Origin: Pseudorhodoferax soli
Lineage (GTDB): Bacteria; Pseudomonadota; Gammaproteobacteria; Burkholderiales; Burkholderiaceae_C
Length of the DNA stretch: 64,000 nt
Assembly (NCBI RefSeq): GCF_003337555.1
Contig: NZ_QPJK01000017.1
Span: forward strand, 1-64,000
Reading direction: 5' to 3'
The position numbers and the translations under genes are program-made. Below are positions 50,684 to 63,406 of the stretch, piece by piece (the stretch's first letter is position 1; each line of letters begins with the position of its first letter). The notes under the pieces are model-generated. The model ran no database searches, was not told the DNA's origin, and saw only the letters and a program-made list of their open reading frames with translations.

Positions 50684-51486
50684 CAGCGGCTCCCGCCGAA
50701 GTGGCGGCTGTAGCGCGGGGGCATGTCCTGCAGCCGCATCAGCAGCGGCAGGTCGGCGGTGTTGAAGTCCGGATCCCAGGCCGGCGGGCCCAGCAGCTTG
50801 GCGCCCAGGCGCAGGTAGCCCTTGACCAGCGGCGGTGCCTCGACATCCAGGCTGTCGTCGAAGCGTTCGACGGGCAGGGGCAGGCGCGGCAGCACATGCT
50901 GGGTGATGGGGGCCAGGTGCGTGGCGCGCAGCTGGCGCCACAGGCTGGCCGCCACGGCGGGGTTGAACACGCCCTGCTGCTGCAGCGGCACGCTGGCGCT
51001 GCCGATCACGAGATCCAGCCCGTTGCGCTGCATGAAGGCGATCAGCGCCGACCACAGGCTCATGATCACCCCGCCCTGGCGGTGGTCCGGGTGCACGCAG
51101 CTGCGGCCCAGCTCCACCATGCGCGGGCGCAGCTGGCGCAGCCGGGTCAGGTCGAACTCGGTGTCGGCGTAGAAGCTGCCGATGCGGCGTGCCTGCACGG
51201 GCGTCAGCACGCGGTAGGTGCCGACGACCTCGCCGCTGGCGGCCTCGCGCACCAGCAGGTGCTCGCAGTAGTCGTCGAACAGGTCGATGTCGTGGCCGGG
51301 CAGCGGCGTGGCCAGCCGCGCGCCCATTTCGCCGGCGAACACGGCGTGGCGCAGCCGCTGGGCAGCACGCACCTCGTCCTGGTGCTGCGCCCACTGCACC
51401 AGCAGGCCGCCGGCCGCGGGCAATGCCTGCGGCGTAGGGCGCGGCCCCAGCGACAGCGGATAGGCTGGGGACGGCAACTCTCTCAT
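50683..51486 (-). CDS. OlsB-like GNAT N-acyltransferase
   Basis: 267 residues, start at ATG 51486 with AGGAG upstream. The sequence fits the ornithine lipid N-acyltransferase family: RLRHAVFAGEMGARLA, DDYCEHLLVREAASGEVVGTYRVL, ELGRSCVHPDHRQGGVIMSLWSAL. OlsB transfers a 3-hydroxyacyl group from acyl-ACP to the amine of ornithine. No olsA is next to it, so the acceptor may differ. First gene of a two-gene unit with the phosphoesterase. Confidence 0.82.
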   Translation of the reverse strand: MRELPSPAYPLSLGPRPTPQALPAAGGLLVQWAQHQDEVRAAQRLRHAVFAGEMGARLATPLPGHDIDLFDDYCEHLLVREAASGEVVGTYRVLTPVQARRIGSFYADTEFDLTRLRQLRPRMVELGRSCVHPDHRQGGVIMSLWSALIAFMQRNGLDLVIGSASVPLQQQGVFNPAVAASLWRQLRATHLAPITQHVLPRLPLPVERFDDSLDVEAPPLVKGYLRLGAKLLGPPAWDPDFNTADLPLLMRLQDMPPRYSRHFGGSR

Positions 51487-51591
51487 GGTCTGGCTCCTGC
51501 GACACGGGCGCCCCACCAGGGAGCGCACGGGAGCCAGTGTGCGAAGCCGCCATGACCGGCGCATGTCGCGCCGATGGCAGCTGCGTGACGC

Positions 51592-52947
51592 TCAGCGCAG
51601 CGTGGCGGCGATGCGCTCGGCGCAGCGGCGGGCCTGGGCCGCGTCGCGTGCCTCGACCATCACGCGCAGCACGGGCTCGGTGCCGCTCGCGCGGATGAGC
51701 ACACGGCCGTTGTCGCCCAGTTCGCGCTCCACCTCGGCCTGGGCCTGGGCCATGGCCTGGTTCGACTTCCAGTCCTGGCCGACGGCCAGCCGCACGTTGA
51801 TCATCGTCTGCGGGAACAGCGTGACCTCACCCAGCGCCTGGGCCAGGCTCTGGCCATTGCGCACGCAGATCTGCAGCACCTGCAACGCGCTGATGAGACC
51901 GTCGCCCGTGGTGTGCTTGTCCAGCGCCAGCAGGTGGCCGGAGCCCTCGCCGCCCAGCACCCAGCCGCGCTTTTCGAGCTCCTCGAGCACGTAGCGGTCG
52001 CCGACCTTGGCGCGCACCAGCTCCACGCCCTTGGCCCGCAGCGCCACCTCCACGGCCTTGTTGGTCATCAGCGTGCCGACCACGCCGGCGACTGCCTCGC
52101 CGGCGCGCTTGCTGCGCTGCGCACCGCCGCGCGACAGGCGCTCGTTGACCATGATGTAGAGCAGCTCGTCGCCGTTGAACATGCGGCCGTCGCGGTCGAC
52201 CATCTGCACGCGGTCGGCGTCGCCGTCCAGGGCCACGCCGAAATCGGCCCGGTGCGTGTGCACGGCCTCGACCATGGCCTCGGGATGCGTGGCCCCGACC
52301 TTCTCGTTGATGTTGAGCCCGTCGGGCGCACAGCCGATGCGGATCACCTCGGCCCCGAGTTCATGGAACACCATGGGTGCGATCTGGTAGGCCGCGCCAT
52401 GCGCACCGTCTACCACGATGCGCAGGCCCTTGAGCGTGAGCGCGGTCGGGAAGGTGCTCTTGCAGAACTCGATGTAGCGGCCGGCTGCGTCTTCCAGCCG
52501 CGTGGTCTTGCCCAGGCTGGCGGAATCCACCCACTGAGGCGGCAGCTCCAGCGCCGCCTCGACCGCGATCTCCCAGTCGTCGGGCAGCTTCGTGCCCTGC
52601 GCGCTGAAGAACTTGATGCCGTTGTCGGCGAACGGGTTGTGGCTGGCGCTGATGACCACGCCCAGGCTGGCGCGCTGCGCCCGCGTGAGGTAGGCCACGC
52701 CCGGCGTGGGCAGCGGGCCCAGCAGCACGACATCGACGCCGGCCGAGTTGAAGCCCGATTCGAGCGCGCTTTCCAGCATGTAGCCCGAAATCCGCGTGTC
52801 CTTGCCGATCAGCACCGTCGGCCTGGCCTCGGCCTTTCGCAGCACGCGGCCCACGGCATGGGCCAGGCGCAGCACGAAATCGGGCGTGATGGGGGCCTGG
52901 CCCACGGTTCCGCGGATGCCATCGGTGCCGAAATAGCGACGGGTCAT
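51592..52947 (-). CDS. glmM: Phosphoglucosamine mutase GlmM
   Basis: 451 residues. [15 protein letters not shown], the phosphoserine loop ISASHNP with Ser102, the metal loop DGDADR and the sugar loop GGEGSGH are all present, so it is an active enzyme. It converts glucosamine-6-phosphate to glucosamine-1-phosphate for peptidoglycan and lipopolysaccharide synthesis. It overlaps folP by ATGA, as in many Proteobacteria. Confidence 0.97.
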   Translation of the reverse strand: MTRRYFGTDGIRGTVGQAPITPDFVLRLAHAVGRVLRKAEARPTVLIGKDTRISGYMLESALESGFNSAGVDVVLLGPLPTPGVAYLTRAQRASLGVVISASHNPFADNGIKFFSAQGTKLPDDWEIAVEAALELPPQWVDSASLGKTTRLEDAAGRYIEFCKSTFPTALTLKGLRIVVDGAHGAAYQIAPMVFHELGAEVIRIGCAPDGLNINEKVGATHPEAMVEAVHTHRADFGVALDGDADRVQMVDRDGRMFNGDELLYIMVNERLSRGGAQRSKRAGEAVAGVVGTLMTNKAVEVALRAKGVELVRAKVGDRYVLEELEKRGWVLGGEGSGHLLALDKHTTGDGLISALQVLQICVRNGQSLAQALGEVTLFPQTMINVRLAVGQDWKSNQAMAQAQAEVERELGDNGRVLIRASGTEPVLRVMVEARDAAQARRCAERIAATLR

Positions 52948-53843
52948 GGAGAGGTTCCTTCTTGTTGTCTGACGGAAAAGGGGTCGGGGGTGGCGGCACG
53001 CCACACCTGCAGAGCGGCCACCGTGTCGCGCACGTCGTGCACGCGCACGATGCGCGCGCCGCGCTCCACCGCCAGCAGGGCTGCGGCCACGCTGGGAAGC
53101 ATCCGTTCGCTGGCCGGGCGGTCGGAGCCACCGGCCACGGCCGCCAGCGAGGACTTGCGCGACCAGCCCGCCAGCAGCGCATGGCCCAGCTCCAGCAGCT
53201 CGGCCTGGCGCGCCAGCAGCGCGAAGTTCTGGGCCACGGTCTTGCCGAAGCCGATGCCGGGATCGAGCACGATCCGTTCGGCCGCCACACCACGCGCGCG
53301 CAACTGCAGGGCGGCCTCGGCGAGGAAGGCCCGCACCTGGGCCGGCGCATCGCCGTCCATGGGCTCGCGCTGCATGGTGGCGGGCTCGCCGTGCATGTGC
53401 ATGAGGCAAACACCGCAGTGCGGATGGCCGGCCACCACGGCCTGGGCCGCGCCTGGCGCCTCGCCGGCCGCGGCATCGTGCCAGCGCAGGGCCCAGATGT
53501 CGTTGACGATGTCGGCGCCGAGGTGCAGCGCGGCCTGCATCACGCGCGGCTTGTAGGTGTCGATGGAGACGGGCACGCCCAGCCGTGCGGCCTCGCGCAG
53601 CACCGGCAGCAACCGCGCCAGCTCCTCGTCCGCCGGGAGCACGGCCGAACCGGGGCGCGAGGATTCGGCGCCCAGGTCCAGGATGTCGGCGCCTTCGGCC
53701 AGCAGCTGTTCGCAATGGCGCAGCGCCGCGCCCGGGCCGGCATGGCGACCGCCGTCCGAGAAGGAATCGGGCGTCAGGTTCACGATGCCCATGACGCGGG
53801 GCTGGCGCAGGTCGATCAGGTGGCGCGAGGTCTGCCAGAACAT
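52944..53843 (-). CDS. folP: Dihydropteroate synthase FolP
   Basis: 299 residues from ATG 53843; a TTG at 53867 lies inside the terminator hairpin stretch and is unlikely. Motifs [49 protein letters not shown] and GWSRKSSL belong to the pterin-phosphate and p-aminobenzoate site. It joins 6-hydroxymethyl-dihydropterin diphosphate with p-aminobenzoate in folate synthesis and is the target of sulfonamides. It is co-transcribed with glmM and lies just after the ftsH terminator. Confidence 0.96.
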   Translation of the reverse strand: MFWQTSRHLIDLRQPRVMGIVNLTPDSFSDGGRHAGPGAALRHCEQLLAEGADILDLGAESSRPGSAVLPADEELARLLPVLREAARLGVPVSIDTYKPRVMQAALHLGADIVNDIWALRWHDAAAGEAPGAAQAVVAGHPHCGVCLMHMHGEPATMQREPMDGDAPAQVRAFLAEAALQLRARGVAAERIVLDPGIGFGKTVAQNFALLARQAELLELGHALLAGWSRKSSLAAVAGGSDRPASERMLPSVAAALLAVERGARIVRVHDVRDTVAALQVWRAATPDPFSVRQQEGTSP

Positions 53844-53860
53844 GTGGGAATCGGACGGGA

Positions 53861-53889
53861 AAAACAAAACGGGGCCGCGAGGGCCCCGT
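53861..53889 (-). terminator. Rho-independent terminator after ftsH
   Basis: On the minus strand, ACGGGGCC-CTCGC-GGCCCCGT forms a perfect 8-base stem followed directly by TTTGTTTTT. It lies 22 bases after the ftsH stop and ends 17 bases before the folP start codon. Confidence 0.9.
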
Positions 53890-53911
53890 ATTGTGGTTCA
53901 GACCGGCGACG

Positions 53912-55831
53912 TCATGCTGCAGACGGCGCTGGCTCCGGATTGACGGCCGGCGCACCGCCGCTGCCGCCGCCGTTGCCACCCGTCGGCGTGCGCGGCGTGA
54001 AATCCTTGGGCGGACGCGGTTCGCGGCCGGCCATGATGTCGTCGATCTGCTCGGTGTCGATGGTTTCCCACTCGAGCAGGGCCTTGGCCATGGCGTGCAT
54101 CTTGTCGCTGTTCTCTTCGATCAGGCGACGCGCGAGGTTGTACTGGTCGTCGATGATGCGGCGCACCTCGCCGTCGACCTTCTGCATGGTCGTCTCGCTC
54201 ATGTTGGTGGTCTTGGTGACCGAGCGGCCCAGGAACACCTCGCCCTCGTTCTCCGCGTACACCATGGGGCCCAAGGCATCGGTCATGCCGTAGCGCGTGA
54301 CCATGTCGCGGGCGATGGAGGTCGCACGCTCGAAGTCGTTGCTGGCGCCAGTGGTCATCTGGTTCATGAACACTTCTTCGGCGATGCGGCCACCGAACAG
54401 CATGCTGATCTGGCTCAGCATGTATTCCTTGTCGTAGCTGTAGCGGTCCTGCGCGGGCAGGCTCATGGTCACCCCCAGCGCACGGCCGCGCGGGATCACG
54501 GTGACCTTGTGCACCGGGTCGCACTTGGGCAGCAGCTTGCCGATCAAGGCGTGGCCGGCTTCGTGGTAGGCGGTGTTGCGCCGCTCTTCCTCGGGCATGA
54601 CCATGCTCTTGCGCTCGGGGCCCATGATGATCTTGTCCTTGGCCTTCTCGAAGTCCTGCATCTCGACCACGCGCGCGTTGCGGCGGGCGGCCATCAGCGC
54701 GGCCTCGTTGCACAGGTTGGCCAGGTCGGCGCCGGACATGCCAGGCGTGCCGCGCGCGATGATGCTGGGGCTCACGTCCTGGCCGATCGGCACCTTGCGC
54801 ATGTGCACGTTGAGGATCTGCTCGCGGCCGCGGATGTCGGGCAGCGTCACGTAGACCTGGCGGTCGAAGCGGCCCGGGCGCAGCAAGGCGGCGTCCAGGA
54901 TGTCCGGGCGGTTGGTCGCGGCGACCACGATCACGCCGAGGTTGGTCTCGAAGCCGTCCATCTCCACGAGCATCTGGTTCAGCGTCTGCTCGCGCTCGTC
55001 GTTGCCACCGCCCAGGCCAGCGCCACGCTGGCGGCCCACCGCGTCGATCTCGTCGATGAAGATGATGCAGGGGGCGTTCTTCTTGGCGTTCTCGAACATG
55101 TCGCGCACACGGGCCGCGCCCACGCCGACGAACATCTCGACGAAGTCGGAACCCGAGATGCTGAAGAACGGCACCTTGGCTTCACCCGCGATGGACTTGG
55201 CCAGCAGCGTCTTGCCGGTGCCCGGGGGGCCGACCAGCAGCAGGCCGCGCGGAATGCGCCCGCCCAGCTTCTGGAACTTCTGCGGATCCTTGAGGAAGTC
55301 GACAACTTCCTTCACCTCTTCCTTCGCCTCGTCACAACCGGCGACGTCGGCGAAGGTGACGGTGTTGTTGTTCTCGTCGAGCATGCGCGCCTTGCTCTTG
55401 CCGAAGCTGAAGGCGCCGCCCTTGCCACCGCCTTGCATCTGGCGCATGAAATACACCCAGACACCGATCAGCAGCAGCATCGGACCCCAGCTGACCAAGA
55501 GGGTCATCAGCAGCGAACCCTCTTCACGCGGCTTGACGTCGAACTTGACGTTGTTGGCGATCAGGTCGCCGACCAGGCCGCGGTCCAGGTAGGTGGCGGT
55601 GGTGCGCACGCGGCGGTCGTCGGTCGTGATCGCGACGATCTCGGTGCCACCCTGCCCTTCCTGGATGGTGGCAGTCTTGATGCGCTTGTTGCGGACCTCT
55701 TCGAGGAAGTCCGAATAGCCCACGAAGCCTGCACCCGCGGAGGCACGGGTGTCGAACTGCTTGAACACCGTGAACAGCACCATGGCGATCACGAGCCAGA
55801 CAGCAACTTTGGAAAACCAGGGATTCTTCAA
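53912..55831 (-). CDS. ftsH: ATP-dependent zinc metalloprotease FtsH
   Basis: 639 residues with two N-terminal membrane segments (8-23 and 108-128). AAA domain with Walker A GPPGTGKT (201-208), Walker [13 protein letters not shown] and the second region of homology [19 protein letters not shown]. The zinc site HEAGH is at 423-427. It degrades misassembled membrane proteins and regulatory proteins such as LpxC. A GGAG precedes the ATG. It follows rlmE as in E. coli. Confidence 0.98.
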   Translation of the reverse strand: MKNPWFSKVAVWLVIAMVLFTVFKQFDTRASAGAGFVGYSDFLEEVRNKRIKTATIQEGQGGTEIVAITTDDRRVRTTATYLDRGLVGDLIANNVKFDVKPREEGSLLMTLLVSWGPMLLLIGVWVYFMRQMQGGGKGGAFSFGKSKARMLDENNNTVTFADVAGCDEAKEEVKEVVDFLKDPQKFQKLGGRIPRGLLLVGPPGTGKTLLAKSIAGEAKVPFFSISGSDFVEMFVGVGAARVRDMFENAKKNAPCIIFIDEIDAVGRQRGAGLGGGNDEREQTLNQMLVEMDGFETNLGVIVVAATNRPDILDAALLRPGRFDRQVYVTLPDIRGREQILNVHMRKVPIGQDVSPSIIARGTPGMSGADLANLCNEAALMAARRNARVVEMQDFEKAKDKIIMGPERKSMVMPEEERRNTAYHEAGHALIGKLLPKCDPVHKVTVIPRGRALGVTMSLPAQDRYSYDKEYMLSQISMLFGGRIAEEVFMNQMTTGASNDFERATSIARDMVTRYGMTDALGPMVYAENEGEVFLGRSVTKTTNMSETTMQKVDGEVRRIIDDQYNLARRLIEENSDKMHAMAKALLEWETIDTEQIDDIMAGREPRPPKDFTPRTPTGGNGGGSGGAPAVNPEPAPSAA

Positions 55832-55976
55832 GCGGGGACTCCGGTAAGCCGTACGACAGACAGCGGCGACAGCGACGCTGAGGCGTACTTGCGCGCCATT
55901 TTAGGCATTTCAAGTGTGCGACAAGGGCGCCAAACCCGCGTCAGCCATGGCCGGAGCAAGGGTTTACGCCGTTTTC

Positions 55977-56645
55977 TCAGCCGTTTTGCACGGCCTTGAG
56001 CCCGATGCCGACGAGGAATGTCTCAGAGGATTTGTCGCGCGAGGCCTTGGGCTTGATCGGCTTGACGACCCGGAACTCGCTGCGGAACAGCTTGACCAGC
56101 TCGGCGTAGCCGCTGCCATGGAAGAGCTTGACCACCAAGGCACCCTCCGGTTTCAGGTAGGTCTGGCAGAACTCCACCGCCAGTTCCACCAGATGGGCAA
56201 TGCGGGCCGCGTCGGCGGATTCGATGCCCGACAGGTTGGGCGCCATGTCGGACACCACGACATCGGCCTGGCGCCCGCCCATGGCGGTGTGCAGTTGCTC
56301 CAGCACCTCGGGTTCGCGGAAGTCGCCCTGCAAGAATTGGACTCCCTCGATCGCCTCCATCGGCAGGATGTCCAGTGCGATGATGGTGCCATTGAGCTCG
56401 CCCACGGCCGCACCCTGGGGCGACAGGCGCCGCCGCACGTACTGGCTCCAGGCGCCCGGCGTGGAACCCAGGTCCACCACGAGATGGCCGGGTTGCAGCA
56501 GCTTGAGGCCTTCGTCGATCTCCTTGAGTTTGTAGGCCGCGCGCGCGCGGTAGCCCTCCCTGGCGGCGAGCTTCACGTAAGGATCGTTGACATGGTCGTT
56601 CAACCATGCCTTGTTGACCTTCTTCGATTTGGTCTTGACTTTCAT
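55977..56645 (-). CDS. rlmE: 23S rRNA (uridine-2'-O) methyltransferase RlmE
   Basis: 222 residues. The SAM motif [15 protein letters not shown] (57-70) and the catalytic tetrad K39, D133, K173 and E208 correspond to K38, D124, K164 and E199 of the E. coli enzyme. It methylates U2552 of 23S rRNA during large-subunit assembly. It is upstream of ftsH with 145 bases between, and divergent from yhbY with only 20 bases between the start codons. Confidence 0.96.
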   Translation of the reverse strand: MKVKTKSKKVNKAWLNDHVNDPYVKLAAREGYRARAAYKLKEIDEGLKLLQPGHLVVDLGSTPGAWSQYVRRRLSPQGAAVGELNGTIIALDILPMEAIEGVQFLQGDFREPEVLEQLHTAMGGRQADVVVSDMAPNLSGIESADAARIAHLVELAVEFCQTYLKPEGALVVKLFHGSGYAELVKLFRSEFRVVKPIKPKASRDKSSETFLVGIGLKAVQNG

Positions 56646-56665
56646 GCAGCCTGGATAATACGGGG

Positions 56666-57148
56666 ATGCCCCAAATTCAACTCACCCCCGCGCAACGCAA
56701 GGTCCACCGCGCCGAGGCCCACCATCTGGACCCCGTGGTCATGGTTGGCGGCGATGGCCTGACCCCAGCGGTGGTGCGCGAGACCGATCTCGCGCTCAAC
56801 GCGCACGGCCTGATCAAGGTGCGCGTGTTCGCCGACGACCGTGTCGCGCGAGAAGCCATGTACCAGCAACTGGCCGACGAACTCAACGCCGCGCCGATCC
56901 AGCACATCGGCAAGTTGCTGGTGCTGTGGCGGCCCAAGCCCGAGGTTGAGCGCGAGCGCACAGAGGACGAGGACCGCAAGCCCGGCCCGCGCGACGTGAA
57001 GATCCTGAAGTTCAGCAAGCGCGGCGGCCAGCGGCCCGAGGTCAAGACCCTGCGCGTGCTGGGCAACCAGCGCCTGACGGCCGGCGGCAAGGTCAAGCGC
57101 GCCAAGCCGAAGCCGCCGACCAGCGTCAAGAAGCGCAGCCAGACCTGA
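56666..57148 (+). CDS. yhbY: YhbY family ribosome-assembly RNA-binding protein (CRM domain)
   Basis: 160 residues. The CRM domain ([59 protein letters not shown]) fills the first 95 residues and has the GxxG-type loop. A basic tail ([17 protein letters not shown]) longer than in E. coli YhbY probably adds RNA contacts. It binds pre-50S particles. The ATG has no separate ribosome-binding site, since the divergent rlmE start is only 20 bases away. Confidence 0.93.
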   Translation: MPQIQLTPAQRKVHRAEAHHLDPVVMVGGDGLTPAVVRETDLALNAHGLIKVRVFADDRVAREAMYQQLADELNAAPIQHIGKLLVLWRPKPEVERERTEDEDRKPGPRDVKILKFSKRGGQRPEVKTLRVLGNQRLTAGGKVKRAKPKPPTSVKKRSQT

Positions 57149-57163
57149 GCCTGACGGCGCCTT

Positions 57164-58291
57164 TCACACCACCTGGTCCAGCGCCTTGGCCAGGTGGCCC
57201 ACGGTGCGGTCCACGTTCTGCCACTTCTCCAGGCCGAAGAGGCCGATGCGGAAGGTACGGAAGTCCGCGGGTTCATCGCACTGCAGCGGCACGCCGGAGG
57301 CGGTCTGCAGGCCGACGGCCAGGAACTTCTTGCCGTTCTGGATGTCCGGGTCGGTCGTGTAGCTCACCACCACGCCCGGCGCCTTGAAGACCTCGGCCGC
57401 CACGCTGGGCAGGCCGCGCGATTCCAGCAGTGCACGCACCTTGCTGCCGAGTTCGATCTGCGCCTGGCGCACCGTATCGAAGCCGATTTCACGCGTCTCC
57501 AGCATCACATCGCGCAGCCTTACCAGTGCGTCGGTCGGCATGGTCGTGTGGTAGGCGTGCTGGCCCTTTTCGTAGCCCTCGGCGATCTGCATCCACTTCT
57601 TGAGATCGCAGGAGAAGCTGCTGCTCGTCGTGCCATCGATGGCCTCGCGCGCCCGCGCGCTCAGCATCACCATGGCGCAGCACGGCGAGCTGCTCCAGCC
57701 CTTTTGCGGTGCGGAGATCAGCACGTCGACGCCGGTGGCCTGCATGTCCACCCACATGGCGCCAGAGGCCACGCAGTCCAGCACGAACAGCGCGCCGACT
57801 TCATGCGCGGCCGCGCTGATGGCGCGCAGGTAGTCGTCCGGCAGCAGGATGCCGCTGGCCGTCTCCACGTGCGGCGCGAACACCACCTTGGGCTTCTCGG
57901 CGCGGATGGCGGCGGCCACCTCGTCGGCCGGCGCAGGCTGCCAGGCAGCCTGCGGCCCGTCGCCCACGCGGCGCGCCTTGCAGACCACGGCACCGCCGCC
58001 CAGGCCCCCCGCGTCGAAGATCTGGCTCCAGCGGTAGCTGAACCAGCCGTTGCGCACGATCAGCACCTTCTCGCGGTTGGCGAACTGGCGTGCCACAGCC
58101 TCCATGCCGAACGTGCCGCTGCCAGGGACCAGCACCGCGGTGTGTGCGTGGTAGACCTGCTTGAGCGTGGACAGGATGTCCTGCACCACGCCCGTGAAGC
58201 GCTTGGACATGTGGTTCAGCGCGCGGTCGGTGTAGACCACCGAGAATTCCAGCAGGCCGTCCGGGTCGACATCGGGCAAGAGTCCGGGCAT
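57164..58291 (-). CDS. Class V aminotransferase (alanine-glyoxylate aminotransferase-like)
   Basis: 375 residues, start at 58291 with GAAGGAGA upstream. The PLP lysine is K197 in ISAPQKGWSSSP, and LDCVASGAMWVDMQATGVDV holds the Asp that contacts the pyridine nitrogen. The N-terminal half has LVPGSGTFGMEAVARQF. The family uses serine, alanine or similar donors with glyoxylate or pyruvate. It sits downstream of greA and DUF4149 on the same strand; the DUF4149 stop is three bases upstream of its start. Confidence 0.9.
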   Translation of the reverse strand: MPGLLPDVDPDGLLEFSVVYTDRALNHMSKRFTGVVQDILSTLKQVYHAHTAVLVPGSGTFGMEAVARQFANREKVLIVRNGWFSYRWSQIFDAGGLGGGAVVCKARRVGDGPQAAWQPAPADEVAAAIRAEKPKVVFAPHVETASGILLPDDYLRAISAAAHEVGALFVLDCVASGAMWVDMQATGVDVLISAPQKGWSSSPCCAMVMLSARAREAIDGTTSSSFSCDLKKWMQIAEGYEKGQHAYHTTMPTDALVRLRDVMLETREIGFDTVRQAQIELGSKVRALLESRGLPSVAAEVFKAPGVVVSYTTDPDIQNGKKFLAVGLQTASGVPLQCDEPADFRTFRIGLFGLEKWQNVDRTVGHLAKALDQVV

Positions 58292-58293
58292 GG

Positions 58294-58722
58294 TCAGTCT
58301 CCTTCTTGGGATGGGGGCGCAGGGCGCGCCAGTTGCCACAGCGTGATGCTGGCACAGACCCATTGCAGCAACAGCATGCCGCTGCCCAGGTTGTGCCAGA
58401 GCTTCAGATTCTCACGCGCCACGATGCGCGGCGCGACCGCGAACTCGACCACCAGTGCCAGCAGCAGCCCACCCAGCACCCACGGCAACACAGGCCGGGC
58501 CCAGGTCGCCGTGCGGTCAGCATCGCGCGGACGCGAGGCCATCAGGATCAGCAGACAACAGGCGAGTGTGGCCCAGGTCTGGCCGCTGAACAGCCGGGCC
58601 GCTGCGGCGCCAGCCAGGGCCGGGCTGGGCAGCTGCATGAACAGCAGCGGCACGATCCAGAACAGGGCCGTCAGGCTGCCCCACCACAGGGAGGCAGCCA
58701 GTAGCGGCAGGCGCGCGCGCAT
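58294..58722 (-). CDS. DUF4149 domain-containing membrane protein
   Basis: 142 residues with four membrane segments (about 7-30, 48-62, 75-95, 112-130). The WWGSLTALFWIVPLLFMQLPSPALAGAAAARLFSGQ start and the LWHNLGSGMLLLQW end are the family marks. Function unknown. It lies 10 bases after greA and probably belongs to the greA transcript. Confidence 0.88.
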   Translation of the reverse strand: MRARLPLLAASLWWGSLTALFWIVPLLFMQLPSPALAGAAAARLFSGQTWATLACCLLILMASRPRDADRTATWARPVLPWVLGGLLLALVVEFAVAPRIVARENLKLWHNLGSGMLLLQWVCASITLWQLARPAPPSQEGD

Positions 58723-58732
58723 CGCCAGCGCT

Positions 58733-59212
58733 TCAGATGTAGCGGACGCCGATGACTTCGTAGCGCTTGATGCCGCCAGGCGTGTGCACCTCGGCGCTGT
58801 CGCCCTCGCCCTTGCCGATCAGGGCGCGTGCGATCGGGCTGGAGATGTTGATGCGGCCCAGCTTCAGGTCGGCCTCGTCCTCGCCGACGATCTGGTAGGT
58901 CACGGCCTGGCCGCTGTCCTCGTCTTCGAGGTCGACAGTGGCGCCGAACACCACCTTGCCGCCGGCATTGAGCTCGGCCGGGTCGATGACCTGGGCCACC
59001 GACAGCTTGCCCTCGATCTCCTGGATGCGGCCTTCGATGAAGCCCTGGCGGTCCTTGGCGGCGTCGTAGTCGGCGTTCTCGGACAGGTCGCCCTGCGCGC
59101 GCGCTTCGGCGATCGCATTGATGATGAAGGGGCGGTCCACGGTCTTCAGGCGGTGCAGTTCGGTCTTCAAGGCCTCGGCGCCGCGCCGGGTCACCGGAAA
59201 GGTGGTTGTCAT
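58733..59212 (-). CDS. greA: Transcription elongation factor GreA
   Basis: 159 residues: an N-terminal coiled-coil ([49 protein letters not shown]) with the acidic tip Asp/Glu residues, then the FKBP-like C-terminal domain ([18 protein letters not shown]). It rescues backtracked RNA polymerase by stimulating transcript cleavage. GGAGACC before the ATG follows a strong terminator hairpin, so expression needs read-through or a promoter inside the Kdo-hydroxylase gene. Confidence 0.97.
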   Translation of the reverse strand: MTTTFPVTRRGAEALKTELHRLKTVDRPFIINAIAEARAQGDLSENADYDAAKDRQGFIEGRIQEIEGKLSVAQVIDPAELNAGGKVVFGATVDLEDEDSGQAVTYQIVGEDEADLKLGRINISSPIARALIGKGEGDSAEVHTPGGIKRYEVIGVRYI

Positions 59213-59225
59213 GTTTCAGGTCTCC

Positions 59226-59260
59226 AAAAGCAAACCGCCGAACGTCGCCGTTCGGCGGTT
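59226..59260 (-). terminator. Intrinsic terminator immediately upstream of greA
   Basis: AACCGCCGAACG-TCGC-CGTTCGGCGGTT is a perfect 12-base stem with a four-base loop. On the minus strand it is followed by TTTGCTTTT and then the greA ribosome-binding site. It would end the carAB / Kdo-hydroxylase transcript. Confidence 0.88.
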
Positions 59261-59275
59261 GGTAGGTGAGGGGGG

Positions 59276-60145
59276 TCAGACGAGTGTTCGTCCGGTCAGC
59301 CGGCTCAGAATTGCCAGCGGACTAGCGGCGGGATTGTATTGGCTCGCTGCCGGCAGATGCAGTGTCTGCTCGGCCATGAACTGGCCCGACATCACCGCAT
59401 GCGATGTCTGGTCGGAGAAGCACACCCAGACCGAGCCCGGCGAGAAGGGCACGGTCTGCTGCGGTGCGCTCTGCTGGTAGCCCAGGTCGGACTTCATCGC
59501 GTCGTGCAGCTGCAGCATGAGGTGGTCGTATTCGCTGCGCAGCGACTTGGTCACGCGCAGTGCCCGCAAGGCCTTGGCCTGCCAACGGGAATAGGGCTTG
59601 AGCCGCGGCAGGAAGCGCTGGGCCACGGCACCGAAGGGCTCGCCCACGCGCCAGACGCGTGGCGCGCCGTTGGGATTGAGGTTGGCGAAGACGCGCAGGA
59701 TGCGCTCACCGTAGTTGGGCCGCGACGGGAAGGCATCGACATGCAGGCGCTTGTCGTCCGCACGCCAGGACTGCGTGCGCGTTTCGACCTGGGCTGGGCG
59801 AAAGCTCGTGGGCGCCATCCGCAAGGCAGGCCCGTAAGCCGGCAGCAGCCCGTCCACGAGTTGTCGTGCCTGGCTGCGAAAACGCGCGACCATGGCGGCT
59901 GTGGCCTGCTGCTTCGCTGCGTCGCCGGCGGCCCCCTTGAGCCGGCCCGTGGCGTCCAGGCTGATGTTGCGCGAACCTTCGGCCAGCAGCGCGGGATCCA
60001 GCAGGCGCTGCTCGTCGGCCAGCAACTCGAACCGCAGGCGCGGGAAGTACAGCACCTTGCCTGCCTCCAGCGCAGCGATCCAGTCGTCGTTGGAGCGGGC
60101 CCCGGCCCAATCGGCCAGGTCCAGCTCCACCAGTTGCGACGTCAT
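59276..60145 (-). CDS. Kdo hydroxylase family dioxygenase (KdoO-like)
   Basis: 289 residues. Probable Fe(II)/2-oxoglutarate site: H135-x-D137 in KRLHVDAFPSRPNYGERILR and the distal H249 in FSDQTSHAVMSGQ. The conserved block ILRVFANLNPNGAPRVWRVGEPF matches the family of KdoO, which hydroxylates 3-deoxy-D-manno-octulosonic acid of the lipopolysaccharide core at C3. It lies 18 bases after carB and is probably co-transcribed with carAB, an unusual partner for pyrimidine/arginine genes. Confidence 0.85.
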   Translation of the reverse strand: MTSQLVELDLADWAGARSNDDWIAALEAGKVLYFPRLRFELLADEQRLLDPALLAEGSRNISLDATGRLKGAAGDAAKQQATAAMVARFRSQARQLVDGLLPAYGPALRMAPTSFRPAQVETRTQSWRADDKRLHVDAFPSRPNYGERILRVFANLNPNGAPRVWRVGEPFGAVAQRFLPRLKPYSRWQAKALRALRVTKSLRSEYDHLMLQLHDAMKSDLGYQQSAPQQTVPFSPGSVWVCFSDQTSHAVMSGQFMAEQTLHLPAASQYNPAASPLAILSRLTGRTLV

Positions 60146-60163
60146 CGGCCGGCCCTCGTCGGA

Positions 60164-63398
<3,235 letters not shown>

Positions 63399-63406
<8 letters not shown>

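Noticed and set aside
57194-59269. A 691-codon plus-strand frame opposite the aminotransferase, DUF4149 and greA genes
   Set aside because: It crosses three recognised genes and has shadow composition; no ribosome-binding site or domain.
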